From the NCBI RefSeq assembly GCF_001368795.1, contig NZ_LN831198.1, positions 750,453 to 785,585 of the forward strand: a stretch of DNA of 35,133 nt. The letters are read 5' to 3'. The first letter of the stretch is position 1. Each line of letters begins with the position of its first letter. Below are positions 15,667-24,026 of this stretch, piece after piece. Source of the DNA: Paenibacillus ihuae. GTDB lineage: Bacteria; Bacillota; Bacilli; Paenibacillales; Paenibacillaceae. The notes below the pieces were generated by a model. That model saw nothing but the letters and a program-made list of their open reading frames with translations, was not told the origin of the DNA and ran no database searches. The position numbers and the translations under genes are program-made.

Positions 15667-16296
15667 ATGGGAATTCATAAGTATTTCCGCTCGCTGAATG
15701 AGCTGGAACGGATCATCCGCTGCCCGGGTAAATTCAAATTCGAGGAGCATAGTGTAGCAGCCCACTCCTGGAAGGTTGTGCAGTATGCCAAAACCTTGGC
15801 TGATATCGAAGAAAAGCACGGTGCGGTCATTGACTGGAAGAAGCTGTACGAGATCACGAGCAGCCATGATTACGGAGAGATTTTTATCGGGGACATCAAA
15901 ACGCCGGTGAAGCATTCCTCGCTGCAGCTGCGGTCGCTGATCCAGCAGGTTGAGGAAGGCATGGTTCATAACTTTATTGAGGAGCATATCCCGGAGGAGT
16001 TCAAAAGCATTTTCTTCCATCAGCTTCGTGAAGGCAAGGATGAGTCGCTGGAGGGGCTGATTCTAGAGGTTGCGGATAAAATGGATCAAGTCTATGAAGC
16101 ATTTGCCGAAATACAGCGGGGGAACACGGAGAAGGAATTTGTGGTGATGTACCGCAATGCGCTAATCAAGATTAAGAATATTGACCTGAGATGCGTGGAG
16201 TATTTCCTGACTGAGATTTTGCCGGATATGGTCAATGAAGAAACGTTGTCACCGGTGGATATAAAAAGAATTACGGAAGAGGCACTGGCTCTGTAA
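15667..16296 (+). CDS. HD-domain phosphohydrolase, YfbR-like
   Basis: A 209-residue HD-superfamily protein. The metal-binding histidine lies in SVAAHSW (H33), the HD pair in SSHDYGE (H67, D68), and the distal aspartate in LEVADKMDQ. This spacing matches YfbR-type 5'-deoxynucleotidases, which hydrolyse deoxynucleoside monophosphates. The start at 15667 is set by AAGGAGG at 15652-15658, 8 bp upstream; the upstream in-frame ATG at 15643 precedes the ribosome binding site. It appears monocistronic. An eight-T run at 16312-16319 follows, but only a weak hairpin precedes it. Substrate assignment is by family only. Confidence 0.82.
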   Translation: MGIHKYFRSLNELERIIRCPGKFKFEEHSVAAHSWKVVQYAKTLADIEEKHGAVIDWKKLYEITSSHDYGEIFIGDIKTPVKHSSLQLRSLIQQVEEGMVHNFIEEHIPEEFKSIFFHQLREGKDESLEGLILEVADKMDQVYEAFAEIQRGNTEKEFVVMYRNALIKIKNIDLRCVEYFLTEILPDMVNEETLSPVDIKRITEEALAL

Positions 16297-16356
16297 CTGA
16301 TGAGCGGTACTCTTTTTTTTATGGATTGGATAGTGCATCTGTAGCTGTAATAATAC

Positions 16357-16385
16357 TTTCCAAAAAAGTACATTTCTCTTATGAT
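16357..16385 (+). promoter_or_regulatory. Candidate SigA promoter of the SLH-protein gene
   Basis: TTTCCA (16357-16362, four of six -35 positions) and TATGAT (16380-16385, five of six -10 positions) are separated by 17 bp. The start of transcription would lie about 38 bases before the ATG at 16430. Confidence 0.4.
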
Positions 16386-16429
16386 AGAATCATCTATGGA
16401 TGATAATTTTTGGAAGGGGAACTAGTTGG

Positions 16430-19400
16430 ATGGAATTTGTGAAAAGATGGATTTATGTATGTATTTTGGCCTTGTTCGCTTCAATAATAGGGCCACTAGG
16501 AGGAGCTACACCGACGGTATCAGCAGAGAGCGCTACAGAACTATCAGTGAATTTGGGCGCTGAAATACGTGATTTGAAGATGGATGAAGAGAGAGGATAC
16601 CTCTACGCTATTACTTATAATTCCAGCGAAGTAATTGTCATAAGTATGGATACACTAAAAATAGTGAAAAAAATCTTGGTAGGCTCTAACCCGTTAGACA
16701 TGGATATATCGAATGGTAAGCTTTATGTCGCTGTTAACGGGGAATACTTTGTAAAAGTGATAGATTTAGATTCCAGAAACGTTACGCAAATAATTCCGAC
16801 TGAAAAGCATCCTTATCACCTTGCTGTAAATGACAGCGCTCTATATTATTCCATTGATGATCAATGGAGCGATATCCATAGAAAAGAATGGACATCCTCA
16901 CAGGAAAAGTCGCTCAATGTTTCTATTTATAAGCCCATACTGAAAATGGATCACGAGCGTCAGCTTCTCTATGCTGCGGAAACAGGAAGTACAGGTTCGG
17001 AGCTAAGTGTGTTTGATGCTACATATGGTACAAAGCTGTGGAGCTGGGATAGTTTCGATGATATCACTGTCGGCGAAAATCTGTATATTGATGATGAGGG
17101 GAATTTGTACTCAGGCAACCGAAAAATCGATCCGGTTAAGAGCAAGCTAATTTCGTCCGTCTCAAGAGGAGCAGTTTTGGCTGTAAAGGATGGCTATATT
17201 TTTACAAGCAGCGGCGACATTTTCAGCGATGACGGGGCAAACAGAGTATACCATGCTGACAGAGCATCTGAATATTATTCCTTTATTTACCTGGATCAAA
17301 ATAATAATGTATACCAAAATCCTTACTATTCCTCTGTTATAAAGAAAACGAAATTCACGCCGCCAGCCGTTACTCCTGCACCGCTCAGTTATGCCAGCGG
17401 AGTGGATCAGATTGAGCTGGACCATCCCGTCACTGACTGGGTAGCGGGCAGGAACGAACGTTATTTGTATGCTATTTCCGAAGAAGCAAACCGGCTGTTT
17501 CAGATTGATACGGAATCCTTTGAAATTGTAGCAGACCGCTATGCAGGCTCTCAGCCTCAAAATATCGTTATCCGTCAAGGGGTTATATATATTTCTCTAG
17601 CTGGCAGTCCTCATCTTGTCAAAATCGACACGGCAAATGAAACTAATTTTATGACGCCGATCCAAGAATTGGAGATTGGTACGGTTGCCGATAAGGTTGC
17701 AGCGGGAAGCGGGAAGGTGTTTTTTACTAATTTCCGAGGAAGAGTCGGAGTGTTCGATTCGGTATATGCTTATCTCCCGGGATACTATGGTTCGAATGAT
17801 AATGATCTAATGACGGATGAGACCAGTTTATATATCGGCACTGGAACAGAATTGTATCAACTGGATCAGGCTACGGGTCAAACCATTCAAACCTCTGCTT
17901 ATATTAGTGATGGTTATGAGAACAGTTTGCTGAAAGATGAAGAATACGTATATTATGGCATAACTCGTTTGCCGGCTAACAATCTGAATTCAATACTTGG
18001 GACTTATAAAGATACTGATTTTTACTCACGTATTTTAGCTGTGAGCGGTCAAACGGTACTTACTACGGCTGCAATTTTTGACCGTGATTCGTATAGTACG
18101 GTGTACAGGTTTCCATTTGTTCCGCAGAATGCTTACGTGAAAAAGGATGGCACAATCCTGCTTGATGCTGGTGCTGTCCCGTCAGGCGCCTCCGAATATG
18201 ATCCTCCGGCAGGATATAGACTACTAAAATACAACAGCCTGGAACAAATGAAAGAACAAATAAAGGAAGATCTTAAGCCCGTTGCCGTGTATGCCATTGA
18301 TGAAGACCCGAGTCCCCAGCAATTCACCGGCAGTGTGGTCATTGACCCCGGTAAGGCTGCTGTCGATATCTCCAGATACCGGATACGCTACTATGATGCG
18401 AATAATCAGCAGGTTAACGGAATGTCAGATGATTATACATCAATTTATGACCGTAAAGCTGGCGGTTATATACAGGATGATATAAAGAAGAATACATCAG
18501 CCTCCGTGAGGAAAATCGGTGTTACACCGATGCAGGAGCTAAGATTTAACGAATACAAAACATATGAAGAATCAGAACGTATTGTACGTATCTGGGATGA
18601 AGATGCCTATTTCATCTCAAATGGTTCCCTATTTGATACGGATAATTCAGCAAATACCATTAGCGGAAGAGTATCTTTTGCACCAGCGCCGGGCCAAATG
18701 GCCGGGGACCGGTATGCCGTGTTTTTCTACGGAGACCATGGGATCATCGCTGAACCGCTTGGTTGGCTGCCATCTAATCAGGCTACGCTCACACTAAGCA
18801 TTGCTGCCGGAACACCAATTCCGGCAGATGCATATGCACTGGCAGTAGTTCTGGTAGATAGCGAAGGAAATGAAGCGCCTGGATACAGTCTTATTGAGAT
18901 ACCTGACCGGATGAGCACTAAACCCTCTCCGGAACAAATTAAAATTCAGAACAATAGCAACTTTGATTCCGTTTCGGTAAGTGGGCTGAAAGCAGGGGAT
19001 GTGATAAAGGTGTATTCTTACACCGGTCTTCTTTACGGCCAGGCAACAGTTTCTGCAGGGAGCAGTGTGGCGGCTGTCGACAACATTATCCTGGATGAGT
19101 CTATTCCTGTTCTTGGAGTCAGTATTACATCACCAGGGAAAAAAGAAAGCTTTGTAGTGTACAAGCAGTATTTATACCCTGATTCTTCTGGAGGAGACAG
19201 TGGTACTGGTGGCGGTGGCGGCAGTGGCGGTGGTGGCGGCGGTGGTGGCGGTGGCGGTGGCGGCGCAATCTTGCCTGTAGTCACTCCGGCAACACAGGCT
19301 GCCTCTAAGCTGGCTGTAACTGAAACGGTGAAAAATGCAGATGGTACTGTGAAAGTGCTGGTGAAGATCAGTGACAGTGTTTTAGAAACAGAATTGAATA

Positions 19401-20506
19401 AATGGACAGGCAGCGCCAGCAGGTTGTTGTTTCAAATTCCAGAAGCGGCAGACCAGGTGGAATTGTCAATTACAAATGGACAGTTGGCTAAGATAATAGC
19501 CAAAGATGCCACGGCTATAGTTGAGGTGCAGGGTATGGATAAAGGATTTATCATACCGGGCAGTGTGCTGAAGTCTGCTGCCGGTAGCGACGAGCAGTCA
19601 TCCGTCATTCTCCAAGCAGCTCAGGCGAGTAAAGCAACTATAGAATCAGCAAAACAACTGCTGGTCCTGCAGTCCTTGAATGCAATCGGAACTCCTTATG
19701 AATTTTCAATAAATGTAACCAACGGCAGTGGGGCTTCACACGAAATTAAAGATACTGAGCAGTATATCGGCCATGTATTTTATATTCCTCAGCAATCCGG
19801 AGTGAGTGCGGATACGCTATCAGCAGTAATGGTTGATACAGCTGCAAAACAAGTCATTACTGTGCCTGCGACGTTTGTTCAGGAAGGCGATAAGATTAAG
19901 GTGACTGCTTATCGTAAAGGCAATTCGATGTACACGGTTGTCGCGGGACAGCCGGAATTTAAGGATGTATCCGCAACTCACTTTGCCAGTGCGGCAATTG
20001 GAAAACTGGGTGCCCGGAGAATCATCAGCGGTTACACGGACAGCACCTTTAAACCGGAAGGAACAGTTACCCGAGCCGAGGCTGCTGCTCTGCTGGTGAA
20101 GGCGCTCGGCTTAACTCCAGTATCTGCAGATTTGAACTTCAAGGATGTTAAAAAAGAAGCCTGGTATGCCAGCGCTGTTTCTACAGCTGTCCAAAGTGGT
20201 CTGTTTAAAGGATATCCGGATGAGACCTTCCGGCCGAATCAGACGATTACTCAGCAGGAGATGATCAGCATTATTAATCAGGCGTTAGTCTATGGCGGAT
20301 TCAAATCAACAACTGATGTGACACTTCAGCAGTTTGAGGCTTCTGCCGGATATAAAGCCTGGTCGAAGTCCGCTGTTGACGCGCTGATTCGGGCAGGGGT
20401 CATCAAGACCAGTGATGTTTTTCCGATTCAGGCAAATAAGAATACAACACGTGCCGAAAGTGCTGTACTCATTTATCGATTGCTTAGCGTTCTGAAGATG
20501 ATCTAA
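16430..20506 (+). CDS. Large secreted beta-propeller protein with poly-Gly linker and SLH domains
   Basis: A 1358-residue exported protein. The signal peptide covers about residues 1-38. Residues about 40-600 contain repeated propeller-like segments of YVTN/NHL type (for example DLKMDEERGYLYAIT, VGSNPLDMDISNGKLYVAV and LYYSIDDQ). A mixed beta region follows. A Gly-rich linker lies at about 921-945, then a region of about 225 residues of unknown fold. Three SLH domains close the protein (first from about 1176, FKDVSATHFASAAIGKLG; second FKDVKKEAWYASAVS; third GYKAWSKSAVDALIRAG). SLH domains anchor proteins to pyruvylated cell-wall polymers, so it is a surface protein with an exposed propeller. 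The start at 16430 has GGAAGGGGA nine bases upstream and gives a clean signal peptide. The 5' two-thirds look more AT-rich than neighbouring genes. The ligand of the propeller is unknown. Confidence 0.88.
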   Translation: MEFVKRWIYVCILALFASIIGPLGGATPTVSAESATELSVNLGAEIRDLKMDEERGYLYAITYNSSEVIVISMDTLKIVKKILVGSNPLDMDISNGKLYVAVNGEYFVKVIDLDSRNVTQIIPTEKHPYHLAVNDSALYYSIDDQWSDIHRKEWTSSQEKSLNVSIYKPILKMDHERQLLYAAETGSTGSELSVFDATYGTKLWSWDSFDDITVGENLYIDDEGNLYSGNRKIDPVKSKLISSVSRGAVLAVKDGYIFTSSGDIFSDDGANRVYHADRASEYYSFIYLDQNNNVYQNPYYSSVIKKTKFTPPAVTPAPLSYASGVDQIELDHPVTDWVAGRNERYLYAISEEANRLFQIDTESFEIVADRYAGSQPQNIVIRQGVIYISLAGSPHLVKIDTANETNFMTPIQELEIGTVADKVAAGSGKVFFTNFRGRVGVFDSVYAYLPGYYGSNDNDLMTDETSLYIGTGTELYQLDQATGQTIQTSAYISDGYENSLLKDEEYVYYGITRLPANNLNSILGTYKDTDFYSRILAVSGQTVLTTAAIFDRDSYSTVYRFPFVPQNAYVKKDGTILLDAGAVPSGASEYDPPAGYRLLKYNSLEQMKEQIKEDLKPVAVYAIDEDPSPQQFTGSVVIDPGKAAVDISRYRIRYYDANNQQVNGMSDDYTSIYDRKAGGYIQDDIKKNTSASVRKIGVTPMQELRFNEYKTYEESERIVRIWDEDAYFISNGSLFDTDNSANTISGRVSFAPAPGQMAGDRYAVFFYGDHGIIAEPLGWLPSNQATLTLSIAAGTPIPADAYALAVVLVDSEGNEAPGYSLIEIPDRMSTKPSPEQIKIQNNSNFDSVSVSGLKAGDVIKVYSYTGLLYGQATVSAGSSVAAVDNIILDESIPVLGVSITSPGKKESFVVYKQYLYPDSSGGDSGTGGGGGSGGGGGGGGGGGGGAILPVVTPATQAASKLAVTETVKNADGTVKVLVKISDSVLETELNKWTGSASRLLFQIPEAADQVELSITNGQLAKIIAKDATAIVEVQGMDKGFIIPGSVLKSAAGSDEQSSVILQAAQASKATIESAKQLLVLQSLNAIGTPYEFSINVTNGSGASHEIKDTEQYIGHVFYIPQQSGVSADTLSAVMVDTAAKQVITVPATFVQEGDKIKVTAYRKGNSMYTVVAGQPEFKDVSATHFASAAIGKLGARRIISGYTDSTFKPEGTVTRAEAAALLVKALGLTPVSADLNFKDVKKEAWYASAVSTAVQSGLFKGYPDETFRPNQTITQQEMISIINQALVYGGFKSTTDVTLQQFEASAGYKAWSKSAVDALIRAGVIKTSDVFPIQANKNTTRAESAVLIYRLLSVLKMI
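19192..19265 (+). repeat. In-frame GGN triplet tract encoding the poly-glycine linker
   Basis: A near-continuous run of glycine codons (GGT and GGC alternating, interrupted by Ser, Asp and Thr codons early on) encodes a flexible linker between the beta region and the C-terminal part of the SLH protein. The longest pure run is 13 glycines. Triplet tracts of this kind change length by slippage without breaking the frame. Confidence 0.8.
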
Positions 20507-20522
20507 ACTTTTATTCTACGAC

Positions 20523-20583
20523 AAAGACGTATACGGATACTTTGTTCCTAAGCGAGCATCGTACACCGGGACGTCTTTTTTTT
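20523..20583 (+). terminator. Terminator after the SLH-protein gene
   Basis: AAAGACGT (20523-20530) pairs perfectly with ACGTCTTT (20571-20578). A weaker inner pairing of CGG/TAC with GTA/CCG lies within the 40-base loop. An eight-T run (20576-20583) completes a typical terminator 16 bp after the stop codon. Confidence 0.65.
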
Positions 20584-20663
20584 GCGGGTTCATTGGAAAG
20601 TGAAAGAGCTGTACAGCTCGAGAGGATTGCGGAATGACGAATTATGCATCTGCCAGTTCTGAT

Positions 20664-21308
20664 TTATATACGCTGTCTTTTGGCAGCAGAATAGGCATAC
20701 AAGGCCGCAGAACCGTTGAACGCCATATGAAGCGGAATGGTCAGGAGAATGGATTCCGTTGCCTGGGCAATCACCCCGAAGAACAGACCTCCGCTCACCG
20801 CAAAAAGCATAAACCGGATGCTCTCTGCATTCAGCTTGTAATACTGCAGATGAGAAACTGCAAATAGAACGGCCGTAATAATCACTGCCAGACTTAATTT
20901 CGGAAAGAGGCTATTCCCAAGCTCGAGCGTGAACTTTTCTCCCAGGCTTTGATGGCGTACAAGTATAGGCAGGATCAGACCGCGAAAGGCGATTTCCTCA
21001 AATACCGGATAGGTGATAACAAAATTAACACGATTAAAAAGACCTACGGGCGAATAGCCGGACCGCCTTGAAATGAGCAAATTGATGAGCAGAATGATCA
21101 GACACAGCGGCAGAACCGTCTGAATATTACGAGGCAGATGAAACACATAATTCTCTTTGATAAACAGGCTTGCTGCTATAAGCAGAATTCCCCAGATATA
21201 GATGGTATACCGCAGGAAGCGTTTGTCAAATAGCCCGGTTATCCATTCTACGATTTTAAATAAGAACGATATCAATACTGCAGCAAGCAAAGCCCCTAAC
21301 ATTAGCAT
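20664..21308 (-). CDS. CPBP-family intramembrane metalloprotease
   Basis: A 214-residue polytopic membrane protein of the CPBP (CAAX protease/bacteriocin-processing, Abi) family. The three catalytic motifs are EExxxR (EEIAFRG, E104/E105 and R109), FxxxH (FAVSH, H153) and HxxxN (HMAFN, H194 and N198), all intact and set in hydrophobic helices. The start at 21308 is preferred because AAAGGGG lies 8 bases upstream. These proteases act inside the membrane, in some cases on prenylated proteins, bacteriocin leaders or anti-sigma factors. The substrate here is unknown. It is convergent with the SLH gene and divergent from the small-membrane-protein operon. Confidence 0.85.
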   Translation of the reverse strand: MLMLGALLAAVLISFLFKIVEWITGLFDKRFLRYTIYIWGILLIAASLFIKENYVFHLPRNIQTVLPLCLIILLINLLISRRSGYSPVGLFNRVNFVITYPVFEEIAFRGLILPILVRHQSLGEKFTLELGNSLFPKLSLAVIITAVLFAVSHLQYYKLNAESIRFMLFAVSGGLFFGVIAQATESILLTIPLHMAFNGSAALYAYSAAKRQRI

Positions 21309-21466
21309 TTCATAATCCCCTTTGCAGATCATTCCACCGACTAATCTAATTTAGCCGCTAACCAGCCACCACATATATGATAAAAATAACAAAAATGAGA
21401 GCTATAATCCAAAACGGCTTAAATATGATAATATTAAGGAAATTTTTTGAAGGGGAGACCTGGTCT

Positions 21467-21937
21467 GTGGAATATTTACATTTCTTGCCTGTTTTTAATA
21501 CGATGGTATGGTTTGGCATTCTGTTGTTCATTGTGTACGGTATTGATTTCTTTAGGAACTACCCTGCAGCCTCTTTTGCGTATGCCAGCCGAAGACCTTC
21601 TTGGCACAGAGTAACTTTAGAAGTTCTTATCTTTGTTATTCTATCCTCTGTGGTGGTACTGCTCATTGCTTTATATTTTGTAATCGGCAAGCTGTATATG
21701 AAACCGGTCTATACCTCCTATGCGGCGGACTATCAGATACATCCCAGAGTCAATATCAAGCTGGTGAGCGGTGAAATCCTGCCGGGGATGTATCTTTTGC
21801 AGCATGCAGGCAGAGGTGACATTATCGCGGGAGACCATATTCACCGTTCGGAGGCAGCCCATATCTATTGCATTAACCGGGACCAAATATTGTACATTGA
21901 AGCCGCGGGCAATGCGCAGCAGAGATCGGGTCTATGA
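21467..21937 (+). CDS. Small membrane protein of unknown function
   Basis: A 156-residue protein that I do not recognise. Two hydrophobic segments are visible: about residues 9-25 (NTMVWFGILLFIVYGI) and about 55-80 (EVLIFVILSSVVVLLIALYF). They are followed by a soluble domain of about 75 residues containing PRVNIKLVSGEILPGMYLL. The start is taken as GTG at 21467, nine bases after GGGGAG; an upstream frame from 21377 has no ribosome binding site. The stop overlaps the next gene as ATGA, so the two products are probably made together. A role in sensing or trafficking at the membrane is possible but not supported by any motif. Confidence 0.65.
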   Translation: MEYLHFLPVFNTMVWFGILLFIVYGIDFFRNYPAASFAYASRRPSWHRVTLEVLIFVILSSVVVLLIALYFVIGKLYMKPVYTSYAADYQIHPRVNIKLVSGEILPGMYLLQHAGRGDIIAGDHIHRSEAAHIYCINRDQILYIEAAGNAQQRSGL

Positions 21938-22467
21938 ACCGGCTGAAAACAGGCAGAGGGTTAAAAAGAAAAGCGGTTGTAGCGGCTCTTGTGGCTCTCG
22001 TCATCCTGGCGTTCCTGCTGAAAAATCAGGTGGCGGCTATGGTTACGGAATCAACAGACTTATCTTCATTAACAGTTAACGGAATCCGGCTGGACCAGAA
22101 TATGGCGGTGCTGGATTTGAGCCGAACCCCTAAGGACCCTTCTTTCACTGACAAAAAAACAGGCGATACGGAGTATAGATATTATAAGGACTTCTCCATC
22201 GCCTATAATAAGAGCGGAGAGATTATCATTCTGAGGACGATGTCTCCAGAGGGCGTAGTGAGTGCGGGAGAGGTGACGCTCCAGACCCTTGAAGAGGCTG
22301 CCGGGATACTAGGGAAGCATTACACCGTCCGGATGTATGACTACGATCAAGGGCTGAGAGCCAGAGTATATTATGACAAAAAAAGCCGGATCAAAGCCAG
22401 CTTTGTCTATCCCCACAAATACCGCAAGGAGGGTGTCATCATCTGGGCTATCCTTGAAAGGTATTGA
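21934..22467 (+). CDS. Single-span membrane-anchored protein of unknown function
   Basis: A 177-residue protein with a basic N-terminus and one transmembrane helix at about residues 13-29 (AVVAALVALVILAFLL). An extracytoplasmic domain of about 145 residues follows, with sequence such as SSLTVNGIRLDQNMAVLDL and YRYYKDFSIAYNKSGEI. The pattern of a name-like motif NGIRLDQ followed by a beta-rich domain resembles small secreted SmpA/BamE-like folds, but that is a guess. It overlaps the preceding gene by 4 bp. It lies 43 bp upstream of the zinc-ribbon gene in the same direction, so the four genes 21467-23826 may form an operon. Confidence 0.65.
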   Translation: MNRLKTGRGLKRKAVVAALVALVILAFLLKNQVAAMVTESTDLSSLTVNGIRLDQNMAVLDLSRTPKDPSFTDKKTGDTEYRYYKDFSIAYNKSGEIIILRTMSPEGVVSAGEVTLQTLEEAAGILGKHYTVRMYDYDQGLRARVYYDKKSRIKASFVYPHKYRKEGVIIWAILERY

Positions 22468-22510
22468 ATAGTATGCTGAAAGGGACATCAACAGGAAAGG
22501 AGGGATACAG

Positions 22511-22990
22511 ATGAGCTTTTTTGACAAGTTTAAAGCGGGTGTGACCGAAGCCGGGAATAAGGCAATGAACGTCGTCGAGGTAAACCGTTTGAAGCTGCAA
22601 AACAGCAGCAAGCAGAATGAAATTGACAAGCAGTATCAGGTGATGGGCAAAATGCTGTTCGAAGCTACGCTTAATGAATCAACCCTGCCTAAAGAAGCCT
22701 TTGCGGTAAATATGAATCGTGTGCTCGTGCTGAAATGTGAGATCGAAGCCAATCTGGAGCAGATTGAAGCGCTGGGGGACGGGAAGCATTGTAAAAGCTG
22801 CGGCAGCAGTGTGCCGGCGGAAGCACGTTTCTGTCCCAACTGCGGGCACACCTTCGAAGCTCCGCGTGAACCGCAGGTTCCGCAAACTCCCCAAGAGCCT
22901 GAGATTGCGCAAACTCACCAAGCTCCGCAAGCACCCGAGGCGAAGGCAGGCCCCCTGTCACTGGACAAACAAGACACCGGGGACAACTAA
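22511..22990 (+). CDS. Zinc-ribbon protein with helical N-terminus and Pro/Gln-rich tail
   Basis: A 159-residue cytoplasmic protein. Residues 1-90 are predicted helical (FDKFKAGVTEAGNKAMNVVE, with heptad-like spacing). A double-CxxC zinc ribbon follows at C94, C97, C108 and C111 (HCKSCGS...RFCPNCGH). The tail from about 116 is low-complexity, with repeated PQ/PE/QAP units, and probably unstructured. The start has a strong AAAGGAGGG ribosome binding site. Such proteins are often encoded next to kinases, phosphatases or FHA proteins and may act as scaffolds. It lies just 5 bp before the PP2C-like gene, which supports a shared function. Confidence 0.8.
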   Translation: MSFFDKFKAGVTEAGNKAMNVVEVNRLKLQNSSKQNEIDKQYQVMGKMLFEATLNESTLPKEAFAVNMNRVLVLKCEIEANLEQIEALGDGKHCKSCGSSVPAEARFCPNCGHTFEAPREPQVPQTPQEPEIAQTHQAPQAPEAKAGPLSLDKQDTGDN

Positions 22991-22995
22991 GCGGC

Positions 22996-23826
22996 ATGGG
23001 TCAGAGAATGGGTGAGCTTAGCTGGGTTGGCAGCTGGGAGAGGTATCTGGATCATCTCAAGCCGTCAGCTTTTGAAAATATGGTGATTGGCCGGTATGGC
23101 GGCAATTCACTGGCAGGCGCGGACAAAAATGAAGACGGGTTATTCATTCTAATTGGACCGGGCAGGACCTGGGAGTTCAGTATGCTGTTGGATGCCCATA
23201 ATACGGCAGAAAGTGCAGAGCTGTTAATCAGGATAACCGGAAGTATCTCCGGCGATATTGAGCAATGTCTTTCGCGGCCTGTCCATCAGGCCTTTAAGGA
23301 TTTGGAGACGCTGCTGCTTACGACCCTGGGATCCGATGATTTCAGAAGCCGGTGCAGGGAAGTTACAGGTGAAACAGCGTGCCTCATATGCGTGCGCAAG
23401 GAAAGTTACCTGTGGTGGTTTTCGGTGGGCGACAACTCGGTGTATCTGCTGCATCCCGAACTGGCTGCCAGGGGACAATACCTGCTGAATCAGCGTAACT
23501 ATTATGAGTGGATCGGATATGTAAATACCTTTGATCAGCCTGTAGCCTGCTTCTCCTCTGGGGTCAGGGAATTAAGAAAAGGGCGCAACGTGATTGTCAT
23601 GACTACAGATGGCCTATTGGAATACGGGCGTCTGGAGCATGGCAAGCAGACCTTTGAGGATCCGGGCAAGCTGTACGAGACATTTTATAATGAAAAAAAT
23701 TTGCAGGCCTGTGTAGAGGCCGCAATCTTGGAAGTGCATGAAGCGCAAGGCCGCGACAGTGCGACCGTTATTGCCTGGAGTTACTATAATGAGCGGGCGG
23801 CGGTAATGCCGAGTGATGCCAAATAA
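22996..23826 (+). CDS. PP2C-like serine/threonine phosphatase
   Basis: A 276-residue protein with the PP2C architecture: GADKNEDGLF (acidic ligand D47), the second aspartate in LLDAHNT (D66) where canonical enzymes have DGMGG, then WWFSVGDNSVYLL, VIVMTTDGLLE and RDSATVIAW. All the positions that normally hold metal-binding aspartates still carry Asp, but the loop around D66 departs from the consensus, so activity is likely but not certain. It would act in the cytoplasm on phospho-Ser/Thr proteins. The ribosome binding site is weak and the gene follows the zinc-ribbon gene by 5 bp, so translational coupling is probable. No partner kinase is visible in the window. Confidence 0.78.
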   Translation: MGQRMGELSWVGSWERYLDHLKPSAFENMVIGRYGGNSLAGADKNEDGLFILIGPGRTWEFSMLLDAHNTAESAELLIRITGSISGDIEQCLSRPVHQAFKDLETLLLTTLGSDDFRSRCREVTGETACLICVRKESYLWWFSVGDNSVYLLHPELAARGQYLLNQRNYYEWIGYVNTFDQPVACFSSGVRELRKGRNVIVMTTDGLLEYGRLEHGKQTFEDPGKLYETFYNEKNLQACVEAAILEVHEAQGRDSATVIAWSYYNERAAVMPSDAK

Positions 23827-23855
23827 GTGATTCGGCGGGAATTTCAGAAAACTCT

Positions 23856-23887
23856 TAGCTCAAGCGGTTAGCTTGGGCTATTTCTAT
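23856..23887 (+). terminator. Terminator after the PP2C-like gene
   Basis: TAGCTCAAGC (23856-23865) pairs with GCTTGGGCTA (23871-23880), ten pairs with one G-U, around a GGTTA loop. TTTCTATT follows. It closes the possible operon that starts at 21467. Confidence 0.8.
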
Positions 23888-24026
23888 TGGGGCTGCTCGT
23901 GTGGTAAAAGATCAAAAAGTGACGAATTTTGCATCCATGGTGAGTCGTTTCGATTATATTGTGTAAAGTGGTTAAAATTAACAGCTGGGGTGGCGACGCT
24001 ATGCTAAAGATAACGGAGGGAAGGGC

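Noticed and set aside
19033..19284. Minus-strand poly-proline frame opposite the glycine tract
   Set aside because: It is the antisense reading of the GGN triplet tract inside the SLH gene, with no ribosome binding site.
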